From JBHGXV01 sp041920505 (GTDB taxonomy: Bacteria > Bacillota > Bacilli > Brevibacillales > Brevibacillaceae): a stretch of 64,000 nt of DNA. Position 1 is the stretch's first letter. Each line of letters starts with the position of its first letter. Below, one piece after another: positions 32,230 through 40,461 of the stretch. A program made the position numbers and the translations under genes. The notes beneath the pieces were generated by a model. That model worked only from the letters and a program-made list of their open reading frames with translations. It was not told the origin of the DNA and did no database searches. The stretch is taken from positions 50,473 through 114,472 of the forward strand of contig JBHGXV010000040.1 of NCBI GenBank assembly GCA_041920505.1, read 5' to 3'.

Positions 32230-33873
32230 ATGAGGACGTTTTGGAGAGTGATCACTGTTTTGACCTGCCTGTTCGGCTTGCTGCCGGCCTGGGCATCCGC
32301 CGCCGTGTCGGATGAGACGGTTCGGCTTGTCATCGAGGGACAACAGGTGGAACCGGATGTGCCTCCGGTCATCAATCAAGGCCGTACGCTGGTACCGGTT
32401 CGGGTGATCGCCGAGGGAATCGGTGCCCGGGTGGAATGGGAGCAGACGAAGCGCAAAGCCACCGTTACAAGCGGCGACAAAAAAGTGGTGCTTGCGCTCG
32501 ACAGTAACGAAGCGTGGGTGAACGGCAAACAGGCGAAACTGGATACGCCGCCGCTCGTTCTTGAGAACCGGATCCTCTTGCCGTTGCGTTTCGTCGGGGA
32601 AGCGCTCGGAGCGACTGTCGGATGGGAGAGCCAATCCCGGACAGTGGTGGTCAATCGTCCGGTTACCGTACATATCAATGGAACCGATATGACCGGTTCG
32701 CTCAAATCGTACAAGCTGGAGGGGGGCGTTTTTTTGCCGCTGCGTGCGCTGGCGCAGGCCATCGGGGTGGACGCTGGCTTGCTTCATCCGCTGGACGGGA
32801 CGGTGAAGAAGATTGACGACCAGGAGATGGTGCCGGTCGCGGCGGTGGAGACACTGCTCGGCGGCAAGGCAAAGTGGAATCAGGAGCAGAACGAGGTAAA
32901 CCTGGAGTGCGTCAACCACCTGTTGGGGATACGCGCGGACGGCGGCCGGATCGCCATTGACACGGACAAGCCTGTTGCGCCGAAGGCTTTTACGTTGACG
33001 GGACCGGATCGTGTCGTCATTGATTTGCCCAACACGTTGCTGGCAGACGATTTGGTGCAACTCTTGCAGCGGGACGGCACGGCCGTCGCCTATCCGGTCA
33101 ATCAGGCGGTGTCCGATCAGGACGACAATGACTCGTCCGGCACAGCGGACAATTCTGCACAGACCGCTCCGGCGGCAGCGTCGGCGCCGCTGATTCACAT
33201 GATTCGCTACAGCCAGTACAGCGAAGCACCCGCCACGGTACGGGTGGTCATCGAATTGGGGCAAAAGGCGGCCTACAAACTGACGCAGCGAGCCGACGGA
33301 TTTGATGTCGATCTGACGGCCAAACCGGCCAAAACCGGCTTTTTGATCGTAGTGGATCCCGGCCACGGCGGCAAGGACCCCGGTGCCAAGGGAGTAAAGG
33401 GCAATGTGGAAAAAGACTTTACCCTCGCCGTCACAAACCGGATGGTGGCACTCTTGAAACAGTACAAGGAGTTCCAGGTGGTCGCCACCCGCACGACGGA
33501 CGTGTACCCCACCTTGCAGGAGCGGGTCAAACTGGCCAATGATCTGAATGCCGACCTGTTCATCTCGGTACACGCCAATTCGTTCAAACCGGAGACGAGA
33601 GGAACCGAGACGTATTACTATAATGACAACAGCGCGGAGTTGGCCGCGATCGTCCACCGCCACTTGATCGGCGCAACCCAGTTCCCGGACCGGGGCGTGC
33701 ATCGCACCGACTTCTACGTGATCAAAAACACCAAGATGCCTGCCGTGTTGACAGAATCCGGTTTCCTCACCAACGCGTACGAAAACGCCCAGTTGACCTC
33801 ACCGGCGTTTCAGGATAAAGTGGCAAAAGCACTGGTTGCAGCCATCCGCGAGTATTATGAGAAACACCACTAA
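32230..33873 (+). CDS. N-acetylmuramoyl-L-alanine amidase with copper-amine-oxidase-like N-terminal repeats
   Basis: A 547-residue exported protein. The signal peptide is about residues 1-25 (cleavage near ASA-AV). Two Cu_amine_oxidN1-type segments follow (NQGRTLVPVRVIAEGIGARVEW and RILLPLRFVGEALGATVGWE, key LVPVR and LPLRF), then an AMIN-like region, a Ser/Asp-rich linker and a C-terminal Amidase_3 domain from about 371. Zinc ligands are the His in DPGHGG, the Glu in NVEKD and the His in SVHANS; the catalytic Glu is in TESGF. It cuts the lactyl amide in peptidoglycan. Its neighbour is a GerMN lipoprotein 21 bp downstream. Confidence 0.93.
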   Translation: MRTFWRVITVLTCLFGLLPAWASAAVSDETVRLVIEGQQVEPDVPPVINQGRTLVPVRVIAEGIGARVEWEQTKRKATVTSGDKKVVLALDSNEAWVNGKQAKLDTPPLVLENRILLPLRFVGEALGATVGWESQSRTVVVNRPVTVHINGTDMTGSLKSYKLEGGVFLPLRALAQAIGVDAGLLHPLDGTVKKIDDQEMVPVAAVETLLGGKAKWNQEQNEVNLECVNHLLGIRADGGRIAIDTDKPVAPKAFTLTGPDRVVIDLPNTLLADDLVQLLQRDGTAVAYPVNQAVSDQDDNDSSGTADNSAQTAPAAASAPLIHMIRYSQYSEAPATVRVVIELGQKAAYKLTQRADGFDVDLTAKPAKTGFLIVVDPGHGGKDPGAKGVKGNVEKDFTLAVTNRMVALLKQYKEFQVVATRTTDVYPTLQERVKLANDLNADLFISVHANSFKPETRGTETYYYNDNSAELAAIVHRHLIGATQFPDRGVHRTDFYVIKNTKMPAVLTESGFLTNAYENAQLTSPAFQDKVAKALVAAIREYYEKHH

Positions 33874-33894
33874 TCCATTCACGGGAGGTTTGCC

Positions 33895-34470
33895 ATGAGA
33901 CGATTGACAATCCTGTTTGTTGCCTTGCTGGCGGTCAGCATGCTGTCGGCCGCTTGTACGACCGCACCGGTCTCCCGCCAGCAGTCCCAGGCGCCCGCCA
34001 ATACCGATCAGGCCGCTGCCGCCACGAATCTTGGCGGGAGCAACACGCAGTCAACGCCTGAGGTGTCGAAGCCCCAAGAGTCGAGCGTTGAGGTGACCGT
34101 GTATTACGCCGACGATAATTTGACCGAACTTCAGCCTGAAACACACAAGATCACCTACACCTCTGACGTCGAGAAGTACCAAAAAGTGATCGATCTTTTG
34201 GGCCGTCCGGCGCAAAAAGGGCACGAACCGCTTTGGTCAAACTTCAAGTATCATTCGGTGTCGCTGCAGGACGGACTCTTGACGCTCGACGCCGACAGCA
34301 AGAACCAGTACAATGTAGGGTCTACCGGCGAAGACTTCGCCATCAACGCCCTGAAAAAAAGCTTGTTTCAGTTCCCGGAAGTGAAGCGCATCCGCATCCT
34401 GGTCGACGGCAAACCGACCGATTCGTTGATGGGCCATGTCGATGTCAGCGAACCGCTGACGCGGGAATGA
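33895..34470 (+). CDS. GerMN-domain lipoprotein
   Basis: A 191-residue lipoprotein with the lipobox LSAAC (Cys about 21), a roughly 40-residue Gln/Ala/Asn linker, and a C-terminal GerMN domain starting VEVTVYYADDN. The domain is shared with the sporulation/germination protein GerM. ACGGGAGGTTTGCC precedes the ATG. It lies 21 bp after the amidase gene and in front of a strong terminator, so the pair is one transcript. A role in cell-wall remodelling during sporulation or germination is likely but not proved. Confidence 0.85.
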   Translation: MRRLTILFVALLAVSMLSAACTTAPVSRQQSQAPANTDQAAAATNLGGSNTQSTPEVSKPQESSVEVTVYYADDNLTELQPETHKITYTSDVEKYQKVIDLLGRPAQKGHEPLWSNFKYHSVSLQDGLLTLDADSKNQYNVGSTGEDFAINALKKSLFQFPEVKRIRILVDGKPTDSLMGHVDVSEPLTRE

Positions 34471-34480
34471 CAGGGACAAA

Positions 34481-34520
34481 AACAAGGCGTGCCCTTTTCA
34501 CGGGGCACGCCTTGTTTGTA
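34481..34520 (+). terminator. Terminator of the amidase-GerMN operon
   Basis: A perfect 14-bp stem AACAAGGCGTGCCC/GGGCACGCCTTGTT (34481-34494, 34503-34516), then TGTACACC; no long T-tract. Confidence 0.8.
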
Positions 34521-34574
34521 CACCTTGTACCTTCGGGGCTTTGTCACCTGCGCGTCGTACGCTTTCGGCACATC

Positions 34575-34628
34575 TTAACGAGATTTTTACAATTGCCAAA
34601 CCATAAGGCAACATTTTGCTGGTACGAT
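34575..34628 (+). promoter_or_regulatory. Candidate Pho box and -10 of the second pstB
   Basis: TTAACG (34575) and TTTACA (34586) are 11 bp apart; two degenerate repeats continue the phase (CAAACC 34597, GCAACA 34608). TACGAT (34623-34628) follows 9 nt after the last repeat, the same spacing as in front of pstS. Confidence 0.5.
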
Positions 34629-34758
34629 TTTTTATTGATTGATTCACGCGCGGCGATGGCGCCAGCTTACGCCGCGTCGGTTGTCTTGCGGCCCGCATGC
34701 CGTTTGAAGAGAACGGCTGCGGCCAGCGACACGAATAACGCCAAGGGAGCGATTGCGA

Positions 34759-35511
34759 GTGAGCATCATCGACGTACGGGAGCTGAATCTCTACTACGGA
34801 GAGCATCACGCTCTTCGTCATATACATTTCTCTGTCGATCCTCATACGATTACCGCCTTGATCGGGCCGTCCGGCTGCGGGAAATCGACCTTTCTGCGTA
34901 CGCTGAACCGAATGAACGACGTCATCCCCCAGGTCAAGATCAACGGAAGTGTCCGCATTGACGGACAAGACATCTACAAATCCGACGTCGACGTGGAGAC
35001 ACTGCGCAAAAAAGTGGGCATGGTGTTTCAGAAGCCCAATCCGTTCCCCAAAAGCATCTACGACAACATCGCCTACGGTCCGAGACTGCACGGCATCACC
35101 GACCGCTCAACGCTGGACGACATCGTCGAGAACAGCCTGCGTGCCGCCGCGCTGTGGGACGAGGTGAAAGACTCGCTGAAGAAGTCGGCGCTTGGTTTAT
35201 CCGGCGGTCAGCAGCAACGGTTGTGCATCGCCCGCGCGCTGGCGGTCAACCCGCAGATCCTGCTGATGGACGAACCCACGTCTGCGCTGGACCCGATCTC
35301 CACAGCCAAAATCGAAGAGTTGCTCGAACAGTTGAAAACGACGTACACGATTGTCATCGTCACCCATAATATGCAGCAAGCGGCACGCATTTCTGACAAG
35401 ACCGCGTTTTTCCTCAATGGCGAACTGGTGGAGTACGACGCCACGCCGGTGATCTTCCAGAATCCCGGCGACAAGCGGACGGAAGAATACATCACCGGTC
35501 GCTTCGGTTGA
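34759..35511 (+). CDS. pstB: Second phosphate ABC transporter ATP-binding protein PstB
   Basis: A 250-residue ATPase close to the pstB of the pst operon: Walker A GPSGCGKST (36-44), FQKPNPFP, LSGGQQQRLCIARALA, ILLMDEPTSALDP and the C-terminus EEYITGRFG. The GTG at 34759 is preferred (GGGAGC 9 nt upstream); a TTG 6 bp earlier is too close. It stands alone, with no pstS, pstC or pstA nearby. It may serve the same PstCA permease under a different promoter. B. subtilis also has two pstB genes, but adjacent. Confidence 0.93.
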   Translation: MSIIDVRELNLYYGEHHALRHIHFSVDPHTITALIGPSGCGKSTFLRTLNRMNDVIPQVKINGSVRIDGQDIYKSDVDVETLRKKVGMVFQKPNPFPKSIYDNIAYGPRLHGITDRSTLDDIVENSLRAAALWDEVKDSLKKSALGLSGGQQQRLCIARALAVNPQILLMDEPTSALDPISTAKIEELLEQLKTTYTIVIVTHNMQQAARISDKTAFFLNGELVEYDATPVIFQNPGDKRTEEYITGRFG

Positions 35512-35547
35512 CCACAGCATTGCCGCAGGAGAGCAAATTAGCCGCTA

Positions 35548-35577
35548 TTGATGGGTTTCTAGCTGGTATAGTATACT
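35548..35577 (+). promoter_or_regulatory. Promoter of the ArsR gene
   Basis: TTGATG (35548-35553), an 18-nt spacer and TATACT (35572-35577). Confidence 0.55.
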
Positions 35578-35613
35578 GAGAAGGCAGAAACCAAAACAAA
35601 GGCGGGGTAGACC

Positions 35614-35952
35614 ATGGATCCCACGGATATGATGCAAGTGCTGTATCTTGCCGATATATTCAAATTGCTCGGAGACAAAACGCGCCTGACGATCATGGCC
35701 CTGTTACACGTGCAATCGTTCTGCGTACGTGATTTGGTAGACATTTTGCAAACGTCTCAACCTTCCGTTTCCCAGCATTTGGCCAAACTCCGCATGCACG
35801 GCCTCGTCAAAGAGACGCGCAAAGGCGCATGGGTGTTTTATTCCATTAATCAAGATTGTTCCCCGATCGTCAGGATGATTCTCGACCAGTTGCCTGATAT
35901 GAAGAAATTTGTTCAAACCGTACAACATCGCGACATGAGTCCGGCTTTATAA
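35614..35952 (+). CDS. ArsR/SmtB-family regulator
   Basis: A 112-residue winged-helix repressor: LADIFKLLGDKTRLTIMALL, then the recognition helix TSQPSVSQHLAKLRMHGLV and a wing GAWVFYSI. The metal-site helix has one cysteine (SFCVRDLV) where arsenic or cadmium sensors have ELCVCDL, so a classic two-Cys site is missing. The ATG follows GGCGGGGTAGACC. The gene is monocistronic. The ligand and targets are unknown. Confidence 0.88.
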   Translation: MDPTDMMQVLYLADIFKLLGDKTRLTIMALLHVQSFCVRDLVDILQTSQPSVSQHLAKLRMHGLVKETRKGAWVFYSINQDCSPIVRMILDQLPDMKKFVQTVQHRDMSPAL

Positions 35953-35984
35953 GCAGATGAATGAATGCCTTCCGGGCATGACAC

Positions 35985-36023
35985 CACCCGACACAGCGTT
36001 GGCTGCGGTCGGGTGATTTTTTT
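35985..36023 (+). terminator. Terminator of the ArsR gene
   Basis: CACCCGAC (35985-35992) pairs with GTCGGGTG (36008-36015) with inner CAGC/GCTG; followed by T7. Confidence 0.9.
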
Positions 36024-36128
36024 AGACACGCTCGTCGGTCGTCTGCCCGTCAGGCAAAAATAGGTGGAATAGCTACCGCCAGCGGGGCGCACATTATACT
36101 CAGCAACGTTGAGGAGGTGAACCAAGCC

Positions 36129-36302
36129 ATGGCCAAACGCAATCAAGAACAAGCTGGCACCAATCCTGCTCAGCCAGCTCGTGCAGCCCAAACACAAAAC
36201 ACCACCACCGAGTTTGCTTCCGATACCAACGCTGCGCAGGTACGGCGCCAAAACCAGGAGTCTGCTAACCGTGCCGCTCAAAACAACAACCCGACTGTCT
36301 AA
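36129..36302 (+). CDS. Gamma-type small acid-soluble spore protein
   Basis: A 57-residue Gln/Asn/Ala-rich protein. The block TEFASDTNAAQVRRQNQES matches the repeat of gamma-type SASPs (SspE), including the site cut by the germination protease. It is an amino-acid store of the forespore core. Only one repeat is present, so it is shorter than B. subtilis SspE (two repeats). The ATG at 36129 follows GAGGAGGTGAACC; the GTG upstream is part of the ribosome site. A forespore promoter is expected; GGAATA at 36066 and CATTATA at 36092 are only loosely sigma-G-like. Confidence 0.9.
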   Translation: MAKRNQEQAGTNPAQPARAAQTQNTTTEFASDTNAAQVRRQNQESANRAAQNNNPTV

Positions 36303-36316
36303 GGGTGTTGAGCGAG

Positions 36317-36347
36317 AAAACCCCCGTCGTATTGGCGGGGGTTTTTC
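36317..36347 (+). terminator. Terminator of the SASP gene
   Basis: AAAACCCCCG (36317-36326) pairs with CGGGGGTTTT (36336-36345), T-tract within and after the stem. Confidence 0.88.
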
Positions 36348-36439
36348 GCTTGGTGCGCCCGTTTCTTGCCACTGGCTGGTTGCTCGTGGTAACGTTGGTC
36401 ATAATGACAAAGAACGAGGCAGTGGCAGGAGGAAACGGA

Positions 36440-36826
36440 ATGATACTGGGAATAGGCGTTGACATCGTCGAATTGGAGCGGATCGCCGCGATTCTGCGCC
36501 GGCAGCCTGGATTTGTGACGCGGGTGTTGACCGAGCGGGAGCGGCAGGGACTGAAGGAGGCTTCCGAGCTGCGGATGGTTGAGTACGTCGCCGGTCGTTT
36601 TGCCGCGAAGGAGGCGGCGGCCAAAGCCTTGGGCACGGGTATTGGGGCCTGTGCCGGCCTTCACGACATCGAGTTGTTGCCGTCGGCAAACGGAGGGCCT
36701 CGACTGGAAATTGCCCAGCAGGTGCTCGACGCCTTGTTTCCCGCTGCCGACAGGATCGTGTTGCACGTAAGCATCTCCCACAGCAAGCAGTATGCGGTTG
36801 CCCAGGTTGTGATCGAACAAGTGTAA
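36440..36826 (+). CDS. acpS: Holo-[acyl-carrier-protein] synthase
   Basis: A 128-residue AcpS that transfers 4'-phosphopantetheine from CoA to apo-ACP. The start at 36440 has AGGAGGAAACGG upstream and gives the standard MILGIGVDIVELERI. Magnesium ligands are D8 and the Glu in RFAAKEAAAKALGTG. VSISHSKQYAVAQVV near the end is also diagnostic. It precedes ydcC, the same order as in B. subtilis (acpS-ydcC-alr). Confidence 0.95.
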   Translation: MILGIGVDIVELERIAAILRRQPGFVTRVLTERERQGLKEASELRMVEYVAGRFAAKEAAAKALGTGIGACAGLHDIELLPSANGGPRLEIAQQVLDALFPAADRIVLHVSISHSKQYAVAQVVIEQV

Positions 36827-36833
36827 CTTGTCT

Positions 36834-36862
36834 GCATATCGGGACGAGACGGGACATAGATA
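36834..36862 (+). promoter_or_regulatory. Candidate sigma-E promoter of ydcC
   Basis: GCATATC (36834-36840), a 14-nt spacer and CATAGATA (36855-36862), close to the sigma-E pattern. The 230 nt from here to the ydcC start hold a GACCTG/CAGGTC hairpin (36888-36915) and nothing else recognisable. Confidence 0.5.
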
Positions 36863-37096
36863 TATATCGCGTAGATTAGGAGGGACGACCTGTTCGGCAG
36901 CATGAAGATCAGGTCCGGTGCCAGATCAAGCGATCCTGTGTCCGCCGCGTTTCGTTATTCGCCGCTCTCTGTTTCGCCTGTCAGAAAGCCGCTGCAATAC
37001 GAGATCGACACAGTTTGCAGGTTCGTGCCGGGGCTGACAAATTTCCTGGGAAATAGACAGGCAATCCCTCCTTTGTCGAAAATAGAGAAGGAGGAG

Positions 37097-38143
37097 ATGA
37101 TTCGATTGAAACGGGGAGCTTTGTGGTTGGTCTTATTGCTCGTTTTGACGGCTCTCACAACCGGCTGCTTCGGCAAAAAGACACCGGAAGACGTGATCGG
37201 CGACTTGAGCAGCACCCTTGACAAAATGTCCGGTTACAAGACGAACGCGGTGCTTACCTTGCAGACCGGTTCGACGACGCAGCAGTACGACGTGCAAGTC
37301 TGGTACGAAAAGCCGGACAATTATCGCGTGGCATTGACGTCCAAACAGCGCAACATCACGCAAATCATCCTGAAAAACGACGAAGGCGTATTTGTGCTCA
37401 CGCCGCATCTGAACAAAAGCTTCCGCTTCCAAAGCGGCTGGCCGGAAAACAACGGTCCGCTCTACTTGTATGAAACGCTGGTGCGCAGCATTATGGAAGA
37501 CAGCGAACGCGTGCTGAAAATGGACAACAACCAGTACATGTTTGAGGTCAAGGCCAATTACAGCGGCAATCGTTCGCTGACCAGGCAACAAATCTGGTTA
37601 ACGGAAGATTTCAAACCGGCTCGCGCGAAGATCATGGATACCAATCTGAACACGATGGTAGAAATTACCTTTAACAACTTTACATTTAATCCCGAGTTCG
37701 ACAAGGACGCGTTTGACAAAGATCGCAACATGACCAGCGGCTTTACCGTCGTGCCGACGCTGGCACAGGGCGGCAAACCGGACCAACCGGCGAAACAGCC
37801 TTCCAGCCAGTTCGGGGTCATTGAACCCACGTACGTGCCGGACGGGGTGAAGCAGGTAGGAATCGAGTCGGTCAAACGGGACGGCGAGCCTGTCGTGGTG
37901 ATGGACTACAAAGGCGCCTACACCTACCGGTTGCTGGAGTCCCGGCCGACGGCGGCAACAGTTTCGTACGAGCAAGGAGAGCCGATTGATCTCGGCTTTA
38001 CCGTCGGGGTGCTCATCACCGACCAGCAGAAGCGCATGCTGACCTGGGAGTTGGACGGCGTCGAGTTTACCTTGACCGGTGACTTGCCGGAAGACGAGAT
38101 GGTGAAAGTTGCGAACTCCACGTACGGCGTCACCGGCAAGTAA
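37097..38143 (+). CDS. ydcC: LolA-like sporulation lipoprotein YdcC
   Basis: A 348-residue lipoprotein. The lipobox is LTTGC (Cys about 24-25 depending on start). The chain then resembles the LolA/outer-membrane-lipoprotein-carrier fold: LDKMSGYKTNAVLTLQTG, VQVWYEKPDNYRV and IWLTEDFKPAR. A C-terminal DUF4367-like part starts near GGKPDQPAKQ. AAGGAGGAG sits only 2 nt before the ATG at 37097, so a TTG at 37106 may be the true start. B. subtilis YdcC is a mother-cell sporulation protein in the same acpS-ydcC-alr order. Exact function unknown. Confidence 0.85.
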   Translation: MIRLKRGALWLVLLLVLTALTTGCFGKKTPEDVIGDLSSTLDKMSGYKTNAVLTLQTGSTTQQYDVQVWYEKPDNYRVALTSKQRNITQIILKNDEGVFVLTPHLNKSFRFQSGWPENNGPLYLYETLVRSIMEDSERVLKMDNNQYMFEVKANYSGNRSLTRQQIWLTEDFKPARAKIMDTNLNTMVEITFNNFTFNPEFDKDAFDKDRNMTSGFTVVPTLAQGGKPDQPAKQPSSQFGVIEPTYVPDGVKQVGIESVKRDGEPVVVMDYKGAYTYRLLESRPTAATVSYEQGEPIDLGFTVGVLITDQQKRMLTWELDGVEFTLTGDLPEDEMVKVANSTYGVTGK

Positions 38144-38175
38144 GCCATTCCTACAGGGGAATCGTTCCCGTGACG

Positions 38176-38218
38176 AAAAGCTGAACGGAGGGTTTCTTCT
38201 CCGTTCAGCTTTTTTTTG
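38176..38218 (+). terminator. Terminator of ydcC
   Basis: A perfect 15-bp stem (38176-38190 with 38199-38213) followed by a T8 tract. Confidence 0.93.
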
Positions 38219-38274
38219 CGCAGGGCCTTTCGCTCTTGGCGTATTTTGTCTGCCCCGGACGCGGCGCGGGTTTA

Positions 38275-38304
38275 TTGACATGTCCCACAAAAAAGCGATA
38301 AGAT
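38275..38304 (+). promoter_or_regulatory. Sigma-A promoter before the alr region
   Basis: TTGACA (38275-38280), an 18-nt spacer and TAAGAT (38299-38304). Confidence 0.7.
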
Positions 38305-38339
38305 ACGCATAGTCCTGATGAAAGGTGACCGAACGCCAG

Positions 38340-38780
38340 ATGAAAAAAGCGACCGACGAGGTTTTGTTTCAGGCGGAAGCCACATACAAGGATTTGCTGT
38401 TGCGAAAAAGTCTGCGATTGCGCGTAGGGGAAACCGTGGTGTTCATCGCCGGAATGCTGCTTGTCTCGCCGTGGTTTCCGACCGGCAGCGGGGCGTTCAA
38501 GCTGTTCGCCGTGGCGATGGCGATCGCCGTGGTTGGACTGGCTCCGTTTGTGTACAAGGCCGTGTTGCGTCCGCGTTACACGCTGACCACGACTCATCTG
38601 ATCGTCTCGATCGGCAACAAAGAGACAGCCTATCCGCTCCATCAGGTGGAACAGGGGATCGAGGGCCGGAACGTGTACGTGTTGAACGGCAAGCGGGAAG
38701 CGCTGATGGTCTCCCGTGAATTTTTGGAACGTTTAAACGAACGACTGTTGCTTTTCCATAAAAAGAACAAGAGGCGGTAA
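38340..38780 (+). CDS. Membrane protein with PH-like domain, unknown function
   Basis: A 146-residue protein. I prefer the ATG at 38340; the GTG at 38325 lies within AAAGGTG, which is the likely ribosome site. A charged N-terminal helix is followed by two membrane segments (about 30-48 and 52-72), then a beta-rich cytoplasmic part (RPRYTLTTTHLIVSIGNKET) like bacterial PH domains and a basic tail (HKKNKRR). I do not know a function. It is 3 bp from alr and shares its promoter. Confidence 0.75.
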   Translation: MKKATDEVLFQAEATYKDLLLRKSLRLRVGETVVFIAGMLLVSPWFPTGSGAFKLFAVAMAIAVVGLAPFVYKAVLRPRYTLTTTHLIVSIGNKETAYPLHQVEQGIEGRNVYVLNGKREALMVSREFLERLNERLLLFHKKNKRR

Positions 38781-38783
38781 ACG

Positions 38784-39971
38784 ATGAAAACATATTGTCG
38801 CGACACGTGGGCGGAAGTGGATCTGGACGCCATCCGTGCCAATGTGAAGACGTTCCGCCGTCACATCCCTGCGGAAACCGCCATTATGGCCGTTGTCAAG
38901 GCGGACGGCTACGGACATGGGGCGGTCGCGGTCGGCCGGGAAGCGCTGGCCGCCGGAGCAAACGCGCTGGCCGTCGCCATGCTGGACGAGGCGTTGGTGC
39001 TGCGCAGAGCCGGGATTACGGCGCCGATTCTCGTTCTCGGCTATACGCCGCTCGACAGCGTGGAGGAAGCCCAACGACGGGATATTACGCTGACGGTATA
39101 TCAGGCTGATTGGGTGAGGGCGGCATCGGAGCGTTTGGAGCAAAGCCAGGCGACGCGCCCGTTGCGCGTCCACATCAAGGTGGATACGGGGATGGGGCGG
39201 CTTGGCGTGCGCACGGAAGCGGAATTGCTCGAACTGGTGGAAGCGGTGCAGGCATCACCTGTGTTGGCGTGGGATGGGATTTTCACCCATTTCGCCTGCG
39301 CGGACGAGGAGGACACCGCGCACGTCCAACAACAGCACAGCCGATTCCAGGCGCTACTTACGTCGCTGCGCGAAAAGGGACATACGCTGCCCACCGTGCA
39401 CTGCTGCAACAGCGCGGCGGCGATCGCGTTTCCCCAATGGGGGTATGATACGATCCGGCTGGGCATAAGTTTATACGGGCTGTACCCTTCGGCTTACCTG
39501 AAACAGCGAGGGGATGTTCGGCTGAAGCCGGCGCTCAGCCTGAAAACGCGCATCGCTCACGTGAAGACACCGGCAGAATCGTTTACGGTCAGCTACGGGG
39601 CTACGTACACCGCCGCAGCCGGGGAACAGATCGCCACGTTGCCGATCGGGTACGCCGACGGGTATTCGCGGTCGCTGTCCAACCGGGGATTCGTCCTGCA
39701 TGCCGGACGCCGCGTGCCGCTGGTCGGCCGGGTGTGCATGGACCAGATCATGGTGCGGATCGATGCCAAAGACGCACAAGTGGGCGATGAAGTCGTCCTG
39801 TACGGTGGCCAGGGAGCGGAGGAAATCTCGCTCGACGAAGTGGCGGAGTGGCTGGGGACGATCAACTACGAAGTGGCCTGCAAGCTGAGTGGCCGCGTGC
39901 CGCGCGTCTATCTGCGCGGCGGCCGGGTGGTCGAGGTTTGTCATCATTTGACGGACGTCATCAAGTGTTAA
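38784..39971 (+). CDS. alr: Alanine racemase
   Basis: A 395-residue PLP enzyme that makes D-alanine for peptidoglycan. K39 in VVKADGYGHG is the Schiff-base lysine and Y271 in SYGATYTA is the opposite-face base. GRVCMDQIMVRID is also typical. The gene is followed by the EndoA antitoxin-toxin pair, as in B. subtilis alr-ndoAI-ndoA. It starts 3 bp after the upstream membrane protein gene. Spore-associated racemases exist, but this location points to the vegetative enzyme. Confidence 0.95.
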   Translation: MKTYCRDTWAEVDLDAIRANVKTFRRHIPAETAIMAVVKADGYGHGAVAVGREALAAGANALAVAMLDEALVLRRAGITAPILVLGYTPLDSVEEAQRRDITLTVYQADWVRAASERLEQSQATRPLRVHIKVDTGMGRLGVRTEAELLELVEAVQASPVLAWDGIFTHFACADEEDTAHVQQQHSRFQALLTSLREKGHTLPTVHCCNSAAAIAFPQWGYDTIRLGISLYGLYPSAYLKQRGDVRLKPALSLKTRIAHVKTPAESFTVSYGATYTAAAGEQIATLPIGYADGYSRSLSNRGFVLHAGRRVPLVGRVCMDQIMVRIDAKDAQVGDEVVLYGGQGAEEISLDEVAEWLGTINYEVACKLSGRVPRVYLRGGRVVEVCHHLTDVIKC

Positions 39972-40102
39972 CATACGGCATGCCCGAAAAGCAGGAATTT
40001 TTGCGGACAGACGCGAATAAATAATGTGATGAACTATGCCGCGCGGGAGTGAAGCTTCCTGCCTGGCAAGTATAATTTTGCACACGGATCGACATAATGG
40101 TA

Positions 40103-40131
40103 TTGTTACGATTGGCATAATCCCATATAAA
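40103..40131 (+). promoter_or_regulatory. Sigma-A promoter of ndoAI-ndoA
   Basis: TTGTTA (40103-40108), a 17-nt spacer and TATAAA (40126-40131). Confidence 0.7.
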
Positions 40132-40179
40132 CAAGTGTATAGACGGAAGTTAGGGTCATGTGTTGGAGGTGGATTTGTC

Positions 40180-40458
40180 TTGTCAAAGACTAATACGAAG
40201 CGCATCATGATTAGCTTGCCGCAACACCTTTTGCAGGAAGTGGACGGCGTCGTTGAGAAAGAGAAGTCCAATCGCAGCGAACTGATTCGCCAAGCCATGA
40301 GCCTGTACCTGAAAGAGCGCAAAAAACGCTTTATTCGCGAGACCATGCAAAAGGGTTACATGGAGATGGCAAAAATCAATCTGCACATGGCATCGGAAGC
40401 TTTTGAAGCCGAAGAGGAAGCAGACCTCACATTGGACCGCTTAGTTAGCGGGGTGTAG
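40180..40458 (+). CDS. ndoAI: Antitoxin EndoAI (MazE-like)
   Basis: A 92-residue antitoxin starting with TTG at 40180 behind TTGGAGGTGG. The N-terminal ribbon-helix-helix (KRIMISLPQHLLQEVDGVV, NRSELIRQAM) binds DNA; the C-terminal part (KRFIRETMQKGYMEMAKINL, ending RLVSGV) binds and blocks the toxin. It likely represses its own operon. It is 3 bp from the toxin gene. Confidence 0.93.
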   Translation: MSKTNTKRIMISLPQHLLQEVDGVVEKEKSNRSELIRQAMSLYLKERKKRFIRETMQKGYMEMAKINLHMASEAFEAEEEADLTLDRLVSGV

Positions 40459-40461
40459 TCG

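Noticed and set aside
36902..37096. In-frame 65-codon extension upstream of ydcC
   Set aside because: It would put the lipoprotein signal peptide in the middle of the protein; no ribosome site.
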